A stretch of 41,627 nucleotides of DNA from Nanobdellota archaeon (lineage in GTDB: Archaea > Nanobdellota > Nanobdellia > Parvarchaeales > Parvarchaeaceae), in assembly GCA_021799085.1 (NCBI GenBank), contig JAJZBD010000008.1, positions 1 through 41,627 on the forward strand. The letters are read 5' to 3'. Position 1 is the first letter of the stretch. Each line of letters opens with the position of its first letter. Positions 16,955-25,827 of the stretch are shown here, in pieces. Under the pieces are notes generated by a model that saw only the letters and a program-made list of their open reading frames with translations, did no database searches and had not been told where the DNA came from. Position numbers and translations under genes: made by a program.

Positions 16955-18094
16955 TCAGGATCTTGACAAATCAGAGATACCGTCTATACCCTTAAAGGCC
17001 TTTGTTGCTTTTGTTGCCTTTCTCTTTACAGCATAATCCTCATCATTTATCAGCAACAGTTCAGGCTCGGCAACTATCATCTTTGTTTGCGCTTTTTGAT
17101 CGTATGCTACCGAATTCCCATTACTGTTCATATATAGGTATGTAATCGGAAATGATGGAAAATAGACTATCTCGCTGCCGAAATAGATCCTGTTACCGCC
17201 TATATGAACTGTGTTAATACCGTCTGCAAAGCCTATTGAAGATTTACCTGCATAATGGCCATACATAGGTATGAGTTTTTTGCCGATTTCCCTTTCGGCG
17301 CTTTTTAATCCTTCCGAAGTTATCTGCGTTCCTGAGACCTTTATTAAATCAGTTCCGTAAAACAGTTCTTTTGGCAGCATTGAAAGCATTTCCATTGCAG
17401 CTGTAGCTATTCCAATGTTGCCCTGCTTTAATATGTAGGCTTCTTTTTCCATTACAGGCTTCATTGCCTGCATCATCTCCTGTGGGCTTAAAAGCTTCAA
17501 TCCTTTTGTCTCAAATTCATTACCAACGTATTCCATCCCAAGAAGCTCCGCAAGTTTTCTGTGCTCTTCCTGGTATGCACTTACAGGACCTGCGGCCAAT
17601 AATCTCTTGTTTCTCAACTCCTTTACAGGATATTGTGCCTTTATTCCAGTGTATTCATTTACTGCAGAAACCGACAATGACTGAGGGGTGTGGTAAACGG
17701 TCTTTGCCGGCCCTGTAGTTCCAGAAGAGGAACTTTTGAACATATCTTCCAGTTTGAAATTCTTTGGCATGTAATAATCTTTATAGCCGTTATCTTTCTT
17801 TAAAAGACTAGAATCGGAATTTCCAAGCAGTGAAACAAGCGAATCCAGGTTTTCGGCCTTGTCTATCTTTTCGTTTGTTATATTATTTGATTTTGCTCTT
17901 TCTATCCAGTACCTTGAACCTGTATCCTCATTTATGTGATATTTTGCTATTGCTTTAAGCCAAGTAAGCATGCCATCTTCACTGCCCTTACTTGAAAGCG
18001 CTTTTTCAAATGGCTCTTTAAAGCCGTACCACTCTCCTTCAAAGAAACCTTCTTTTTGGGAGTATCTTTTAAGGTTTTTTATATAATTGTTCAT
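16955..18094 (-). CDS. Second adenylate-forming enzyme, LuxE/PaaK-like
   Basis: 379 aa. The P-loop is 'SSSSGTTGPAK' (121-131) with a following 'TVYHTPQSL'; a putative A5-like region is 'YGHYAGKSSIGF' (278-289). It ends in 'KGIDGISDLSRS' and is shorter than typical PaaK ligases. There is an N-terminal helical extension of about 115 residues. Convergent with the operon's own adenylate-forming enzyme, 1 nt apart, yet clearly not a recent copy. Activity is likely but the substrate is unknown. Confidence 0.75.
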   Translation of the reverse strand: MNNYIKNLKRYSQKEGFFEGEWYGFKEPFEKALSSKGSEDGMLTWLKAIAKYHINEDTGSRYWIERAKSNNITNEKIDKAENLDSLVSLLGNSDSSLLKKDNGYKDYYMPKNFKLEDMFKSSSSGTTGPAKTVYHTPQSLSVSAVNEYTGIKAQYPVKELRNKRLLAAGPVSAYQEEHRKLAELLGMEYVGNEFETKGLKLLSPQEMMQAMKPVMEKEAYILKQGNIGIATAAMEMLSMLPKELFYGTDLIKVSGTQITSEGLKSAEREIGKKLIPMYGHYAGKSSIGFADGINTVHIGGNRIYFGSEIVYFPSFPITYLYMNSNGNSVAYDQKAQTKMIVAEPELLLINDEDYAVKRKATKATKAFKGIDGISDLSRS

Positions 18095-18175
18095 TTTAGA
18101 ATAGTGATTAGTTATTATATAAATAGCTTTCCATCCCCATTAAAATGATATAACCGATTGGGTTATTAATTAATA

Positions 18176-18394
18176 ATGATAATTGAAGCATTGAGTAGCA
18201 AAAAGAAGAAAATATTTTTTTCTGTGGTCATACTTTACTTTTTGGTAGGTTTTGTCCTTATACTTGTTTTTTTAACCAAATATTTCGGCCCTAATGGCGC
18301 AAGCTTGGTAGGGATAGCGTATTTAGGATTCGGTTGGCTCGTTTTATACCGTTGGAAGGGGCTGTTTAAAATAATGAAAATAAGATATAAGTAA
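18176..18394 (+). CDS. Small membrane protein, two helices
   Basis: 72 aa. Two hydrophobic segments (about 14-34 and 41-57) flanked by Lys-rich ends (SSKKKK and KIMKIRYK). A TATA-like atgatataac lies about 26 nt upstream. It ends 8 nt before the MFS gene, so it probably starts the operon with that carrier and sua5. Family not recognised. Confidence 0.62.
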   Translation: MIIEALSSKKKKIFFSVVILYFLVGFVLILVFLTKYFGPNGASLVGIAYLGFGWLVLYRWKGLFKIMKIRYK

Positions 18395-18402
18395 AAAGTT
18401 TC

Positions 18403-19572
18403 ATGATAAAAAACAAGGTTAAGGGCTCAGGCATCTCATTTGTTCGTATAGTGCTTACTGTAATGATAATAACTTTTTCAATACGTGCAAGCAACAACAT
18501 GCTTACAACCTCTGTTCCGCTGCTGGCCAAGTATTACTTTGGCTTTTCTGAAACAGAGGTTGGATTAATAGCGGCTTTATTGTCTTTTACTACCTTTTTG
18601 ACAACTGCTCTTTTAAATGCCAAACTGTCAGCAAACAAAAGACGCATAGCATTTGTAGTTTCTAATTTTATTTACATGCTGGTATTCATCAGCATATGGG
18701 TTTCCAATTTTTACAGTATCTGGGTGCTGGCAGCAGTAATGGGTGTCCTTTTAGGCTTTATAATGCCGAATATAATAACTGCTGCTGGGCTTTTCAAGGA
18801 TCCAAAAACAAGAGACAGGGTTCTGTCTATTTACACGGTTGTATTGAGTTTTAGCCTTATAATAGGGCCGTTAATAGAGTCAGAGCTTCTTAAATTTGTA
18901 AGCATAAGAGAGGCATTTCTTATATTTGCGTTATTCGGTTTCATTTCGTTTGTTCTTTCTCCCTTCATGAAGTTTCCGGTTGAAAAGCAGAAAAAGATCA
19001 AGGTTAAAGTGTTTTCAAACTACGGTTTCCGTTCAGCCATTTTCAATATAATGGCATATAACATACCTTTTGCAGTATTGATAGCATTTGCAGGGATATA
19101 CGAGAAGGACACGTTCAACATCTCCCTTTCCTTTGTTACCTTGGTTTTTTCGTTGTTTTTCCTTTCGTCTTTTCTGTCTAGGATATACCTCTCGATTAAA
19201 CCTCCACACAACATAAAATTTATGATGAATGGAACTATAATTTTAACGCTAATAGGCATAACAGTAATGGTTTTCTCAAGGAATTTAGATATATTCATCG
19301 TTTCATTTCTTATTTTGGGGATACCACACGGGTTTGCATATCCCGTTTCAATAATTACGCTTGGCAGATCGTTCAAGGCAAGATTCAGAAACGCTGCAAA
19401 TAGCTATTTTTTTGCGATAATGATGGCGGTTGGGGTGGTTCTTCCAACATTATCAGGCTTTTCAATAGACAACGTAGGTTTCAAGATTACATTTGTCTTT
19501 ATAATCCTGCTTGTACTTGTTTTGCTTGTATTGAACAACATTAATTTCAGGAGGTGGAAACTTAATGCATGA
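18403..19572 (+). CDS. MFS transporter
   Basis: 389 aa, about 12 hydrophobic segments. 'GFSETEVGLIAALLSF' in the first loop and helix 2 and 'GIPHGFAYPVSIITLG' in the second half are typical of drug/sugar-type MFS carriers. Substrate unknown. The stop overlaps the ATG of the sua5 gene (ATGA), and it follows the small membrane protein after 8 nt. Confidence 0.85.
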   Translation: MIKNKVKGSGISFVRIVLTVMIITFSIRASNNMLTTSVPLLAKYYFGFSETEVGLIAALLSFTTFLTTALLNAKLSANKRRIAFVVSNFIYMLVFISIWVSNFYSIWVLAAVMGVLLGFIMPNIITAAGLFKDPKTRDRVLSIYTVVLSFSLIIGPLIESELLKFVSIREAFLIFALFGFISFVLSPFMKFPVEKQKKIKVKVFSNYGFRSAIFNIMAYNIPFAVLIAFAGIYEKDTFNISLSFVTLVFSLFFLSSFLSRIYLSIKPPHNIKFMMNGTIILTLIGITVMVFSRNLDIFIVSFLILGIPHGFAYPVSIITLGRSFKARFRNAANSYFFAIMMAVGVVLPTLSGFSIDNVGFKITFVFIILLVLVLLVLNNINFRRWKLNA

Positions 19573-20639
19573 CAAGGATAATCAGAATGTCTGAAAATGC
19601 GATTGATAAAAGGGAAATAAAGCATGCTGCAAATCAGATCAAAAAAGGAAAGTTAGTTATCTTTCCAACAGAAACAGTTTATGGGATAGGAGCTAGCGCT
19701 TTCAATGAAAAGGCATGTAAGGAGATATTTAAAGTAAAGAAAAGAGCAATTGATAATCCCTTAATTGTACATATCTGCAGTTTTGATCAACTTAAAGAAG
19801 TGGCAGTAGTTCCAGATAATTTACTTGAAGTTTTAAGGAAGTTATGGCCAGGCCCGGTAACTTTTATCCTTAAAAGTAGGAGTCTACCGAAAACGGTTAC
19901 GGCCGGTTTAGAGACTGTAGCTGTAAGAATGCCCAGCAATAAGATTGCTTTGGAATTAATAAAGGAAAGTAATGTTCCAATAGCTGCACCGAGTGCAAAT
20001 ATATCTACATTACCAAGTGCAACCGAAGCAAGACATGCAGTTGCGGATTTCTTTGGGAAAGTTGCAGTGATAATTGACGGCGGTAAATCAAAATTTGGGC
20101 TTGAATCAACAGTTATAGATGTAAGCAGAAAACCTTACCGTTTGCTTAGGCCCGGTTCTTATGACATAAATAAACTGGAAAAGGTTTTAGGAAGGATAAA
20201 AGTTCCAAAAAACATAAACAAAACCGTGAAAAAAGGAAGAGCAATATCTCCCGGCATGAAATACAGGCATTACTCCCCCAAGAAACCATTGTTTTTGTTT
20301 AATAACATAAAGGAGCTGACATCTGCCAGCAGGTTTCTTGAATCAAAAAATGTTAAGTTTGCCACGTTGATACCCTTTGAATACAGAGCAAAGGTAATTG
20401 GAAACAAAAAAATAATCCTAGGCAATAAAAGCAAGCCGGAAGAGATTGCTAGAAATCTGTTTAGTTCATTCAGGGAGCTTGATGAAATTGATGCAGATAT
20501 TGGCTTGATAGCAGACATGAAACTTAAGGCATTTGATCTTGCTGTAAGAAACAGGATTGTTAAGGCAGCTGGAGAAAATAAGGTGAAGAATGTAAATAAG
20601 TTTATGGAGTTCATCAAAAAGGATTTCCTTAAGGAGTAA
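19569..20639 (+). CDS. sua5: Threonylcarbamoyl-AMP synthase, Sua5 type
   Basis: 356 aa. The YrdC-like domain spans about 15-215: 'PTETVYGIGASAFNE', 'KKRAIDNPLIVHI', 'WPGPVTFIL', 'APSANISTLPSATEA' and 'FGLESTVIDVS'. After the linker 'SPGMKYRHYSPKKPL' comes the C-terminal Sua5 domain (about 240-350). It makes threonylcarbamoyl-AMP from Thr, bicarbonate and ATP for the t6A37 modification of tRNA. The start overlaps the MFS stop by 4 nt; a second ATG 18 nt inside is possible. Confidence 0.95.
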   Translation: MTRIIRMSENAIDKREIKHAANQIKKGKLVIFPTETVYGIGASAFNEKACKEIFKVKKRAIDNPLIVHICSFDQLKEVAVVPDNLLEVLRKLWPGPVTFILKSRSLPKTVTAGLETVAVRMPSNKIALELIKESNVPIAAPSANISTLPSATEARHAVADFFGKVAVIIDGGKSKFGLESTVIDVSRKPYRLLRPGSYDINKLEKVLGRIKVPKNINKTVKKGRAISPGMKYRHYSPKKPLFLFNNIKELTSASRFLESKNVKFATLIPFEYRAKVIGNKKIILGNKSKPEEIARNLFSSFRELDEIDADIGLIADMKLKAFDLAVRNRIVKAAGENKVKNVNKFMEFIKKDFLKE

Positions 20640-20670
20640 TTTCAACCTATTTTGCATTGAATTTTTGATA

Positions 20671-21432
20671 TTACAGTTCTCTTCTAGAATAATAAAATAT
20701 CCCAAGTGCTGCAAATATTACCAGGTAAAACAGCATTATGAGTACAGCTTCATTTACATAGGGTATGTAGTAAAAGAAGTAGTTTCCGGGGTTAACATGC
20801 ATTAAATAAGGGGCTGCCATAACGCTGCTTACTATCAATCCGCCGTAGGGCAAAAAGAACCAAGGCTGCATTCCAATGAACTTCCCAAATATTGCAAAGA
20901 CAAAAACTGCAAGGAAAGCAAAGGTCAAACCAAAACTAATGGGAGTGCTTTTCTCCTTGGACATCGAACTTATGCCGGAAACCATTGCAGTAAATGAAAA
21001 GGCATACAGAACCCCCAAGCCATATGATAAAAAGATGTTGGGGATGCTAATCTTGTATAGCAATAAACTCATTCCAAATCCCGATATGTAAAGAACTGTG
21101 ATGGGCAGCAAAAGAACCAAAAAAGCTGCAAAAAGTCTTGATAAAAATATCAATTTCCTGTCTACAGGCTGTGAAAGAACCAGTAAACCCGCTCTTTTAT
21201 TGAAGTCCATTACTCCTATGTCTGCTGCTACGTTGGTTGCAGCAATCCCTATCATAAGCCATATCACCAAACCGATGCTTTCAAAGAAATCAGTGCTGTT
21301 AAAAAGTGCCTTTATTGAAAGCAAACCTGTCAATACAACTAATACAAGTGAAAGAAAGGAAAAAGCTATAATCTGGCTTCTTGCCATCTTTAACTCAGCA
21401 TTAAAAAACGCATAAAAAGCCTTATTCTTCAT
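20671..21432 (-). CDS. ABC-2 type exporter permease
   Basis: 253 aa with six hydrophobic segments (about 22-42, 55-75, 99-122, 135-155, 168-187, 225-247). Typical of ABC-2 permeases of the NosY/YhaP kind. Its start overlaps the stop of the ATPase gene by 4 nt, so the pair forms an exporter unit. The substrate is unknown. Confidence 0.85.
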   Translation of the reverse strand: MKNKAFYAFFNAELKMARSQIIAFSFLSLVLVVLTGLLSIKALFNSTDFFESIGLVIWLMIGIAATNVAADIGVMDFNKRAGLLVLSQPVDRKLIFLSRLFAAFLVLLLPITVLYISGFGMSLLLYKISIPNIFLSYGLGVLYAFSFTAMVSGISSMSKEKSTPISFGLTFAFLAVFVFAIFGKFIGMQPWFFLPYGGLIVSSVMAAPYLMHVNPGNYFFYYIPYVNEAVLIMLFYLVIFAALGIFYYSRREL

Positions 21433-22157
21433 GTTCTCCCACGCACCAGATTTATATACGCTTTCTCTAGGCCTTTTTCTCCTTTTCCCCTGCCGAATTT
21501 CTTGATTATGCTATTTATAGAGCCTTGCGCGATTATCTTTCCTTTGTCTAAAAGTATTACATAATCGCATAATTCCTTTATCTCGTCTAATAAATGCGAA
21601 CTCAGTATTATCAGTTTTGTTTTTCCCAGCTTTTTAAGCAGCCTTTTTATGTCATATGCTTCAGCCGGGTCCAATCCGCTTGTTGGTTCGTCAAGCAGCA
21701 ATATATCGGTGTCAGGCAGAAGCACCGCTGCTATTACCACTCTTTGCTTGTTTCCCTTGGAAAGCTGGCCGCATTTTTTGCTGGAATCTTCTAATCTTAA
21801 TTCCTTGCTTATTGCTTCTATTCTATTTTCAACCAGTTTTTCATCAATTCCCCTAATTCTTCCGATGAATTCAAGGAACTCCTGTATTGTCATCTCGTCA
21901 TAAGGTTCTGGCTGATCAACCAATGCAGAGACATTTTTCAGTGCTATTTTGTAGTTTTTTATGTTTATTCCGTTGATAAACGCCTCTCCCGAGTTGGCCT
22001 TTACCAAGTTTGAGAATATTTTGAATGTAGTAGTCTTCCCCGCACCGTTTGGTCCAAGGTATCCTATTATTCCCTTCCCTTTTATGTCAAAGCTTATTGA
22101 ATCCAATGCTATGTTGTTCCCAAATTTTTTTGTAAGGTTAATGGCCTTTATCTCCAT
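21429..22157 (-). CDS. ABC-2 exporter ATPase
   Basis: 242 aa. Walker A 'GPNGAGKTT', Q-loop in 'ALVDQPEPYDE', signature 'LSKGNKQR' (a K replaces the second G of LSGG, common in this subclass), Walker B 'ILLLDEPTSGLDP' and switch 'LSSHLLDE'. Partner of the permease encoded directly downstream (4-nt overlap). Divergent from a second ABC exporter beginning at 22244, with an 86-nt gap between. Confidence 0.95.
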   Translation of the reverse strand: MEIKAINLTKKFGNNIALDSISFDIKGKGIIGYLGPNGAGKTTTFKIFSNLVKANSGEAFINGINIKNYKIALKNVSALVDQPEPYDEMTIQEFLEFIGRIRGIDEKLVENRIEAISKELRLEDSSKKCGQLSKGNKQRVVIAAVLLPDTDILLLDEPTSGLDPAEAYDIKRLLKKLGKTKLIILSSHLLDEIKELCDYVILLDKGKIIAQGSINSIIKKFGRGKGEKGLEKAYINLVRGRT

Positions 22158-22212
22158 TCTTTTACCTTGTTTTTTGTAAAATTAATATGTAACAAAATTA
22201 CATTAATTTGGA

Positions 22213-22222
22213 TTATTTAATA
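22213..22222 (+). promoter_or_regulatory. TATA box deciding the start of the second ABC ATPase
   Basis: ttatttaata is centred about 26 nt upstream of the ATG at 22244, the normal archaeal distance to the transcription start. The message would begin at that ATG, which rules out the in-frame TTG at 22208 as start. Confidence 0.6.
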
Positions 22223-22243
22223 CTTGAAAATTCATTTAAAGAT

Positions 22244-23173
22244 ATGGTAAAACTAACTATAAGAAACCTCAGCAAGAGCTATAAGGATAAGAAGAGAGGG
22301 AGGTCCTCTGCCTTGAAGAATGTTTCTTTAGATTTGGACATAAATGGGATATTTACGTTGATAGGCAGGAATGGCGCAGGTAAAACCACTTTCATAAGAA
22401 TAGTTTCTACTGAACTGTTGCCGACTTCTGGGGAGGTATACTTGGACGGAGTTAATGTTGTGGAAAATCCAAAAGACATAAGGGACAGTATAGCAGTAAT
22501 ACCTCAGGAAGCGGAGCTTATACCGTGGATGACAGCGAGGGAAAACATATATGCTTATTTGCTGTGGAGAGGCTTTAGTTTTAAAGAGGCAAGGGAAAGG
22601 ACAGATTCGGTTTTATCAAGGTTTAAATTGGAAAAATATGCGGGTAAGTTACCAAGGAAATTATCCGGCGGCACTAAAAGAAAGGTTTTGGTCGCTTTGG
22701 TAATTTCATCTAATGCAAAAATAATCTTTTTAGATGAGCCTACAACTGGCTTGGACCCCATATCTAGAAGGGAACTCTGGGAAGTTCTCAATGATCTGAA
22801 GAAAGAGCACCTAATAATACTGACAACTCATTATCTTGAAGAGGCAGAAGAGCTTTCCGACTATATAATAATATTAAACAAGGGAAAACTTGTAAAGGCT
22901 GGCACTATAAATGACATAAGAAATGAAATAGGCTACCCGTATGCAATAAAAATATTTGGTGGTTTTAATAAAAATATCAAATTAAAAGGAAAGATTGTAA
23001 AGAAAAATGATGGCACTTTTCAAGTTTTCTCCGATGAGAAGTCGGCAAATAACCTTGCAAAAAAGCTAATAAAGACGAAAGTAAAGTTCTCCATTAATCC
23101 AACTTCGTTGGAAGACATATTTTACATGCTTGTAGGTGACATAAATAAGGAGGAAGAAAATGAAAACGAGTAA
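22244..23173 (+). CDS. ABC-2 exporter ATPase (second system)
   Basis: 309 aa from the ATG at 22244 (MVKLTIRNLSKSYK), chosen because family members start here and a TATA box lies 26 nt upstream. Walker A 'GRNGAGKTT', signature 'LSGGTKRK', Walker B 'IIFLDEPTTGLDP' and switch 'LTTHYLEEAEEL'. After about residue 215 comes a C-terminal extension (KNIKLKGKIVKK...) as in drug/daunorubicin-type exporters. The stop overlaps the permease gene by 14 nt. Confidence 0.93.
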   Translation: MVKLTIRNLSKSYKDKKRGRSSALKNVSLDLDINGIFTLIGRNGAGKTTFIRIVSTELLPTSGEVYLDGVNVVENPKDIRDSIAVIPQEAELIPWMTARENIYAYLLWRGFSFKEARERTDSVLSRFKLEKYAGKLPRKLSGGTKRKVLVALVISSNAKIIFLDEPTTGLDPISRRELWEVLNDLKKEHLIILTTHYLEEAEELSDYIIILNKGKLVKAGTINDIRNEIGYPYAIKIFGGFNKNIKLKGKIVKKNDGTFQVFSDEKSANNLAKKLIKTKVKFSINPTSLEDIFYMLVGDINKEEENENE

Positions 23174-23903
23174 GTTCAGTCAGCTTTCCGCTTCAGTTTT
23201 GGCTAATGCAATCTACGCCATGAAGAACTTTCCGGTAATGCTTGTAAACACTGTGCTAGCCCCTTTCGGTTTGCTCATAATAATCTTTTTTGTAAGTCAT
23301 GGCACCTTACTTAATGTCGGCATACTTGGCGGGTTCATTCTTGTAATGGTAAACAACGGCATATCAATTCAGGGTGATCTTACACACCTAAGGAACGACA
23401 TGAAATTGCAAGATATGCTTGTCAGTTCTCCCGTTTCTCCCGCAATTTATGTTGCAGGTATAGCATTATCTGAGCTGGTTTTCTCTATTCCCGATCTGAT
23501 AGTTCTTTCTATACTTGCTGTTATCTTTATTCATATTTCAGCAATATCTGCCTTAACTGTGGCAGCAGTCATGCTTTTAACCTTCATGTTTTCCATATCT
23601 TTGGGTTTTTTCATTTCGACAATAAGCAGGGATGTCATAGAGGGTTGGGCATTTATGGGCCTTATTTCAATGGTCTTATCAACCTTGCCACCTGTTTATT
23701 ACCCCGTTACATACATACCCATGCCTTTTAGGTATCTTGCATACATCTCACCGACGACTTTTTCTGCAATAATCGCACAGAGTAGCATAGGATTTGTCAA
23801 GTTCTCAAGCTCGTTTATTTTGATATCCTGGGCAGTTCTTATTGTTGTTTCAATAGCTTTAATCCTATTTGCCATAAAGCGCTCAAGATGGAGAGAGGAA
23901 TGA
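23160..23903 (+). CDS. ABC-2 type exporter permease (second system)
   Basis: 247 aa, six hydrophobic segments; 'LRNDMKLQDMLVSSPVSPAIYVAGIALSEL' is the usual ABC-2 region after helix 2, and 'LSTLPPVYYP' the conserved segment before helix 6. A GGAGG stands about 8 nt before the ATG, inside the end of the ATPase gene. Pairs with the ATPase at 22244-23173. Confidence 0.9.
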   Translation: MKTSKFSQLSASVLANAIYAMKNFPVMLVNTVLAPFGLLIIIFFVSHGTLLNVGILGGFILVMVNNGISIQGDLTHLRNDMKLQDMLVSSPVSPAIYVAGIALSELVFSIPDLIVLSILAVIFIHISAISALTVAAVMLLTFMFSISLGFFISTISRDVIEGWAFMGLISMVLSTLPPVYYPVTYIPMPFRYLAYISPTTFSAIIAQSSIGFVKFSSSFILISWAVLIVVSIALILFAIKRSRWREE

Positions 23904-23936
23904 ATTATTTTAACTGAATGCTGTTATTAAAATATA

Positions 23937-24503
23937 ATGCAGAATGACAGGTTTTCAATAAGAAACATGCTTAAAATCGGCATACCTACTTTGCTTTTTC
24001 TTCCTCTAATATTAGTTATAGCATTGCTTAGTGGTAGTATTCTCTTTTTAGATTACGTTCATGTGTTCAGTGGAGCTTCGTGGACAGGGATGGATCTTTT
24101 TATGGGCCTTTTTTTCTCCTTTGTAATGAAAGGCCTTGACAACAATGAAAGGGTTGAAATATCCAAAAGGCTTACACCCATGATGCTTTTTTTCATGCCT
24201 TCTATTTCAGCAGTAACAATAACCGCAGGGATAATACTTGCAATGCAAGAGGGTATTTTCATTCTTTCTTCTCCAATAATAATAGCAGTTCTTGTAATAG
24301 TTAGTATACTTACATTGCAAGGTATAGGCATATTCCTGCCGAATGAATTGAGGGTTTATCTGGAAATAAAGCGCGGCGGGAAAGATAAAAATAAGATAGT
24401 AAGGCTTACTATGTTTAATTTAAAACTGGCTTTCAGTCAGGTTATTTTCCAAATAGCAATAATAGTTCTTATGGCACATCTTGCTACGGGGTTAGCGCTA
24501 TGA
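23937..24503 (+). CDS. Integral membrane protein, tandem paralogue A
   Basis: 188 aa, about four to five helices. Helix 2 region 'DYVHVFSGASWTGMDLFMG' and later 'FFMPSISAVTITAGIIL' and 'MFNLKLAFSQVIFQ' are repeated, with changes, in the next protein. The His in the D-Y-x-H-V motif could bind heme or copper as in CopD/DUF2269-like proteins, but this is inference. It starts 33 nt after the ABC permease and overlaps its paralogue by 4 nt. Confidence 0.72.
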   Translation: MQNDRFSIRNMLKIGIPTLLFLPLILVIALLSGSILFLDYVHVFSGASWTGMDLFMGLFFSFVMKGLDNNERVEISKRLTPMMLFFMPSISAVTITAGIILAMQEGIFILSSPIIIAVLVIVSILTLQGIGIFLPNELRVYLEIKRGGKDKNKIVRLTMFNLKLAFSQVIFQIAIIVLMAHLATGLAL

Positions 24504-25048
24504 AAATTGATTTTAAACCAATTTACAGGTTTGGGGCAGTATCTGCAGCACTGCCGCCGCTTTTTTTGGTGGTAGTATACGCAATAAGAGATTACCTTCT
24601 GATAGACTATATACATGTTTTATCCGCAGCTTTGTGGCTTGGCTGCAATATTTTCATGGGTTTTATATTTTACAGGATAATAACGGATTTAGGTGACAGG
24701 GAAAAGGTTGATATAACTGTAAGGCTGCTTCCTCTTACCTTGTTTTTCATTCCATCTATAACTTTAACAACAATAATAGCAGGGTATATTCTTGCCTTCT
24801 ACATGAGCCTGTTCTCGTACTCTGCGCTAATTTACATACCAATAATCGTAGTATCCACTATCCTTCTCCTTTTATCTTTCATTTATTATATAGGAGACTC
24901 TTTGGGTATAATAAAGGTTTTAAGCCATAAACAAAACGTTAAAAAGGCCATAGAACTTTCTATGATGAACTTCAAGATTGCGTTTGTGCAGTTGATATTG
25001 CAGGTTATAATAGTGGGCTTTATGGCATACGCGGCAATAATACTATAA
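24500..25048 (+). CDS. Integral membrane protein, tandem paralogue B
   Basis: 182 aa, same length and helix plan as the preceding protein. It shares 'DYIHVLSAALWLGCNIFMG', 'LTLFFIPSITLTTIIAGYIL' and 'MMNFKIAFVQLILQ' with paralogue A. ATGA overlap with A, so translated together; the two may form a heterodimer. Function unknown; a CopD-like or DUF2269-like role is only a guess based on the buried His. Confidence 0.72.
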   Translation: MKIDFKPIYRFGAVSAALPPLFLVVVYAIRDYLLIDYIHVLSAALWLGCNIFMGFIFYRIITDLGDREKVDITVRLLPLTLFFIPSITLTTIIAGYILAFYMSLFSYSALIYIPIIVVSTILLLLSFIYYIGDSLGIIKVLSHKQNVKKAIELSMMNFKIAFVQLILQVIIVGFMAYAAIIL

Positions 25049-25103
25049 TTTTTATTATACTCAAATAGTAAAATATTTATACTAAACGAACTCATAATAA
25101 TAC

Positions 25104-25655
25104 ATGAATAAAAAACTTGACGAAGCTCTTTCAGATACGTTTGTAAAATATGAACCTGGTTTGAGCACAGAGCTTTTTGTGATTGGAGAGCTTGGCTTGG
25201 ATAAAAAAGCAGGTAACTATCTGAAGGCCAGATACAGTCCGAAGGACAGGCTTAAGATAATGAAAAAGGAGTACAATCTAGCTCCAGATAACATGGTCAG
25301 GCCAATAGCATTGGAAGAAGTTGACGGCAAAAAAACCTACGTTCTAGAAAGGATAGACGGAGATATGCTGATGAACTCTCTCTACAAATTAAGGGGAAAC
25401 AGTAAGCTTTTGTACAGTATAAAGGAACAGCTTGAAGATACTGTTGAAACACTTCATAGCAATGGATATGTGCATGGTGACCTAGTAGGTGGAAATAATA
25501 TAATGCTAACAAAAAGCGGAAAGATAAAATTGATAGACCAGCTTTACATACCCAAAAATTTTGATTATATAGATGCATTTATTAAGCTTGACAACCAAGC
25601 AGTTAAATCAGTGGTAAATCTTATGTATGGAAAAGCTGGAAAATCTGTTGAATAA
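25104..25655 (+). CDS. Small RIO/Bud32-like kinase
   Basis: 183 aa. Catalytic loop 'YVHGDLVGGNN' with H124, D126 and N131, and metal Asp D145 in 'KLIDQ', so both key Asp are kept. Residues 30-66 ('KAGNYLKARYSPKDRLKIMKKEYNLAPDNMVRPIAL') carry the N-lobe Lys and helix C region in the compressed form of Bud32/RIO-type kinases. It could phosphorylate protein or a small molecule; a closely matching but dead relative is encoded at 4291-4950. A TATA-like atatttatac lies about 30 nt upstream. Next gene overlaps by 29 nt. Confidence 0.78.
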   Translation: MNKKLDEALSDTFVKYEPGLSTELFVIGELGLDKKAGNYLKARYSPKDRLKIMKKEYNLAPDNMVRPIALEEVDGKKTYVLERIDGDMLMNSLYKLRGNSKLLYSIKEQLEDTVETLHSNGYVHGDLVGGNNIMLTKSGKIKLIDQLYIPKNFDYIDAFIKLDNQAVKSVVNLMYGKAGKSVE

Positions 25656-25827
25656 AGTAGCGAATAAAGGTAGGTACTATACTTTGTCAACCGCGGGCGT
25701 TTCCGCGGAGATAAACAAGATAAACTACCAATCGGATCTTTTATTTATGGGCCTGGCGATAGCAGTCTCGGCAGCTGCAGGCTACTCTGTTTACAAGTAC
25801 TTTAAGTCGCTTAAGCGTGGTTATTGA
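25627..25827 (+). CDS. Small one-helix membrane protein overlapping the kinase gene
   Basis: 66 aa. An N-terminal amphipathic segment (MEKLENLLNKVANKG), one hydrophobic stretch (about 37-54) and a basic end (KSLKRGY). The first 29 nt lie within the end of the kinase gene and its last 7 nt overlap the stop of the convergent dephospho-CoA kinase gene. No clear ribosome binding site. Probable membrane partner of the kinase; kept at moderate confidence. Confidence 0.5.
   Translation: MEKLENLLNKVANKGRYYTLSTAGVSAEINKINYQSDLLFMGLAIAVSAAAGYSVYKYFKSLKRGY

Noticed and set aside
18163..18176. ttattaattaataa palindrome before the small membrane protein
   Set aside because: Made only of A and T in an AT-rich spacer, so easily due to chance; not comparable to the 16-bp site at 14412.
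22208..22243. TTG start giving 12 extra residues to the ABC ATPase
   Set aside because: The TATA box lies within this stretch, so the message would start at the ATG at 22244.
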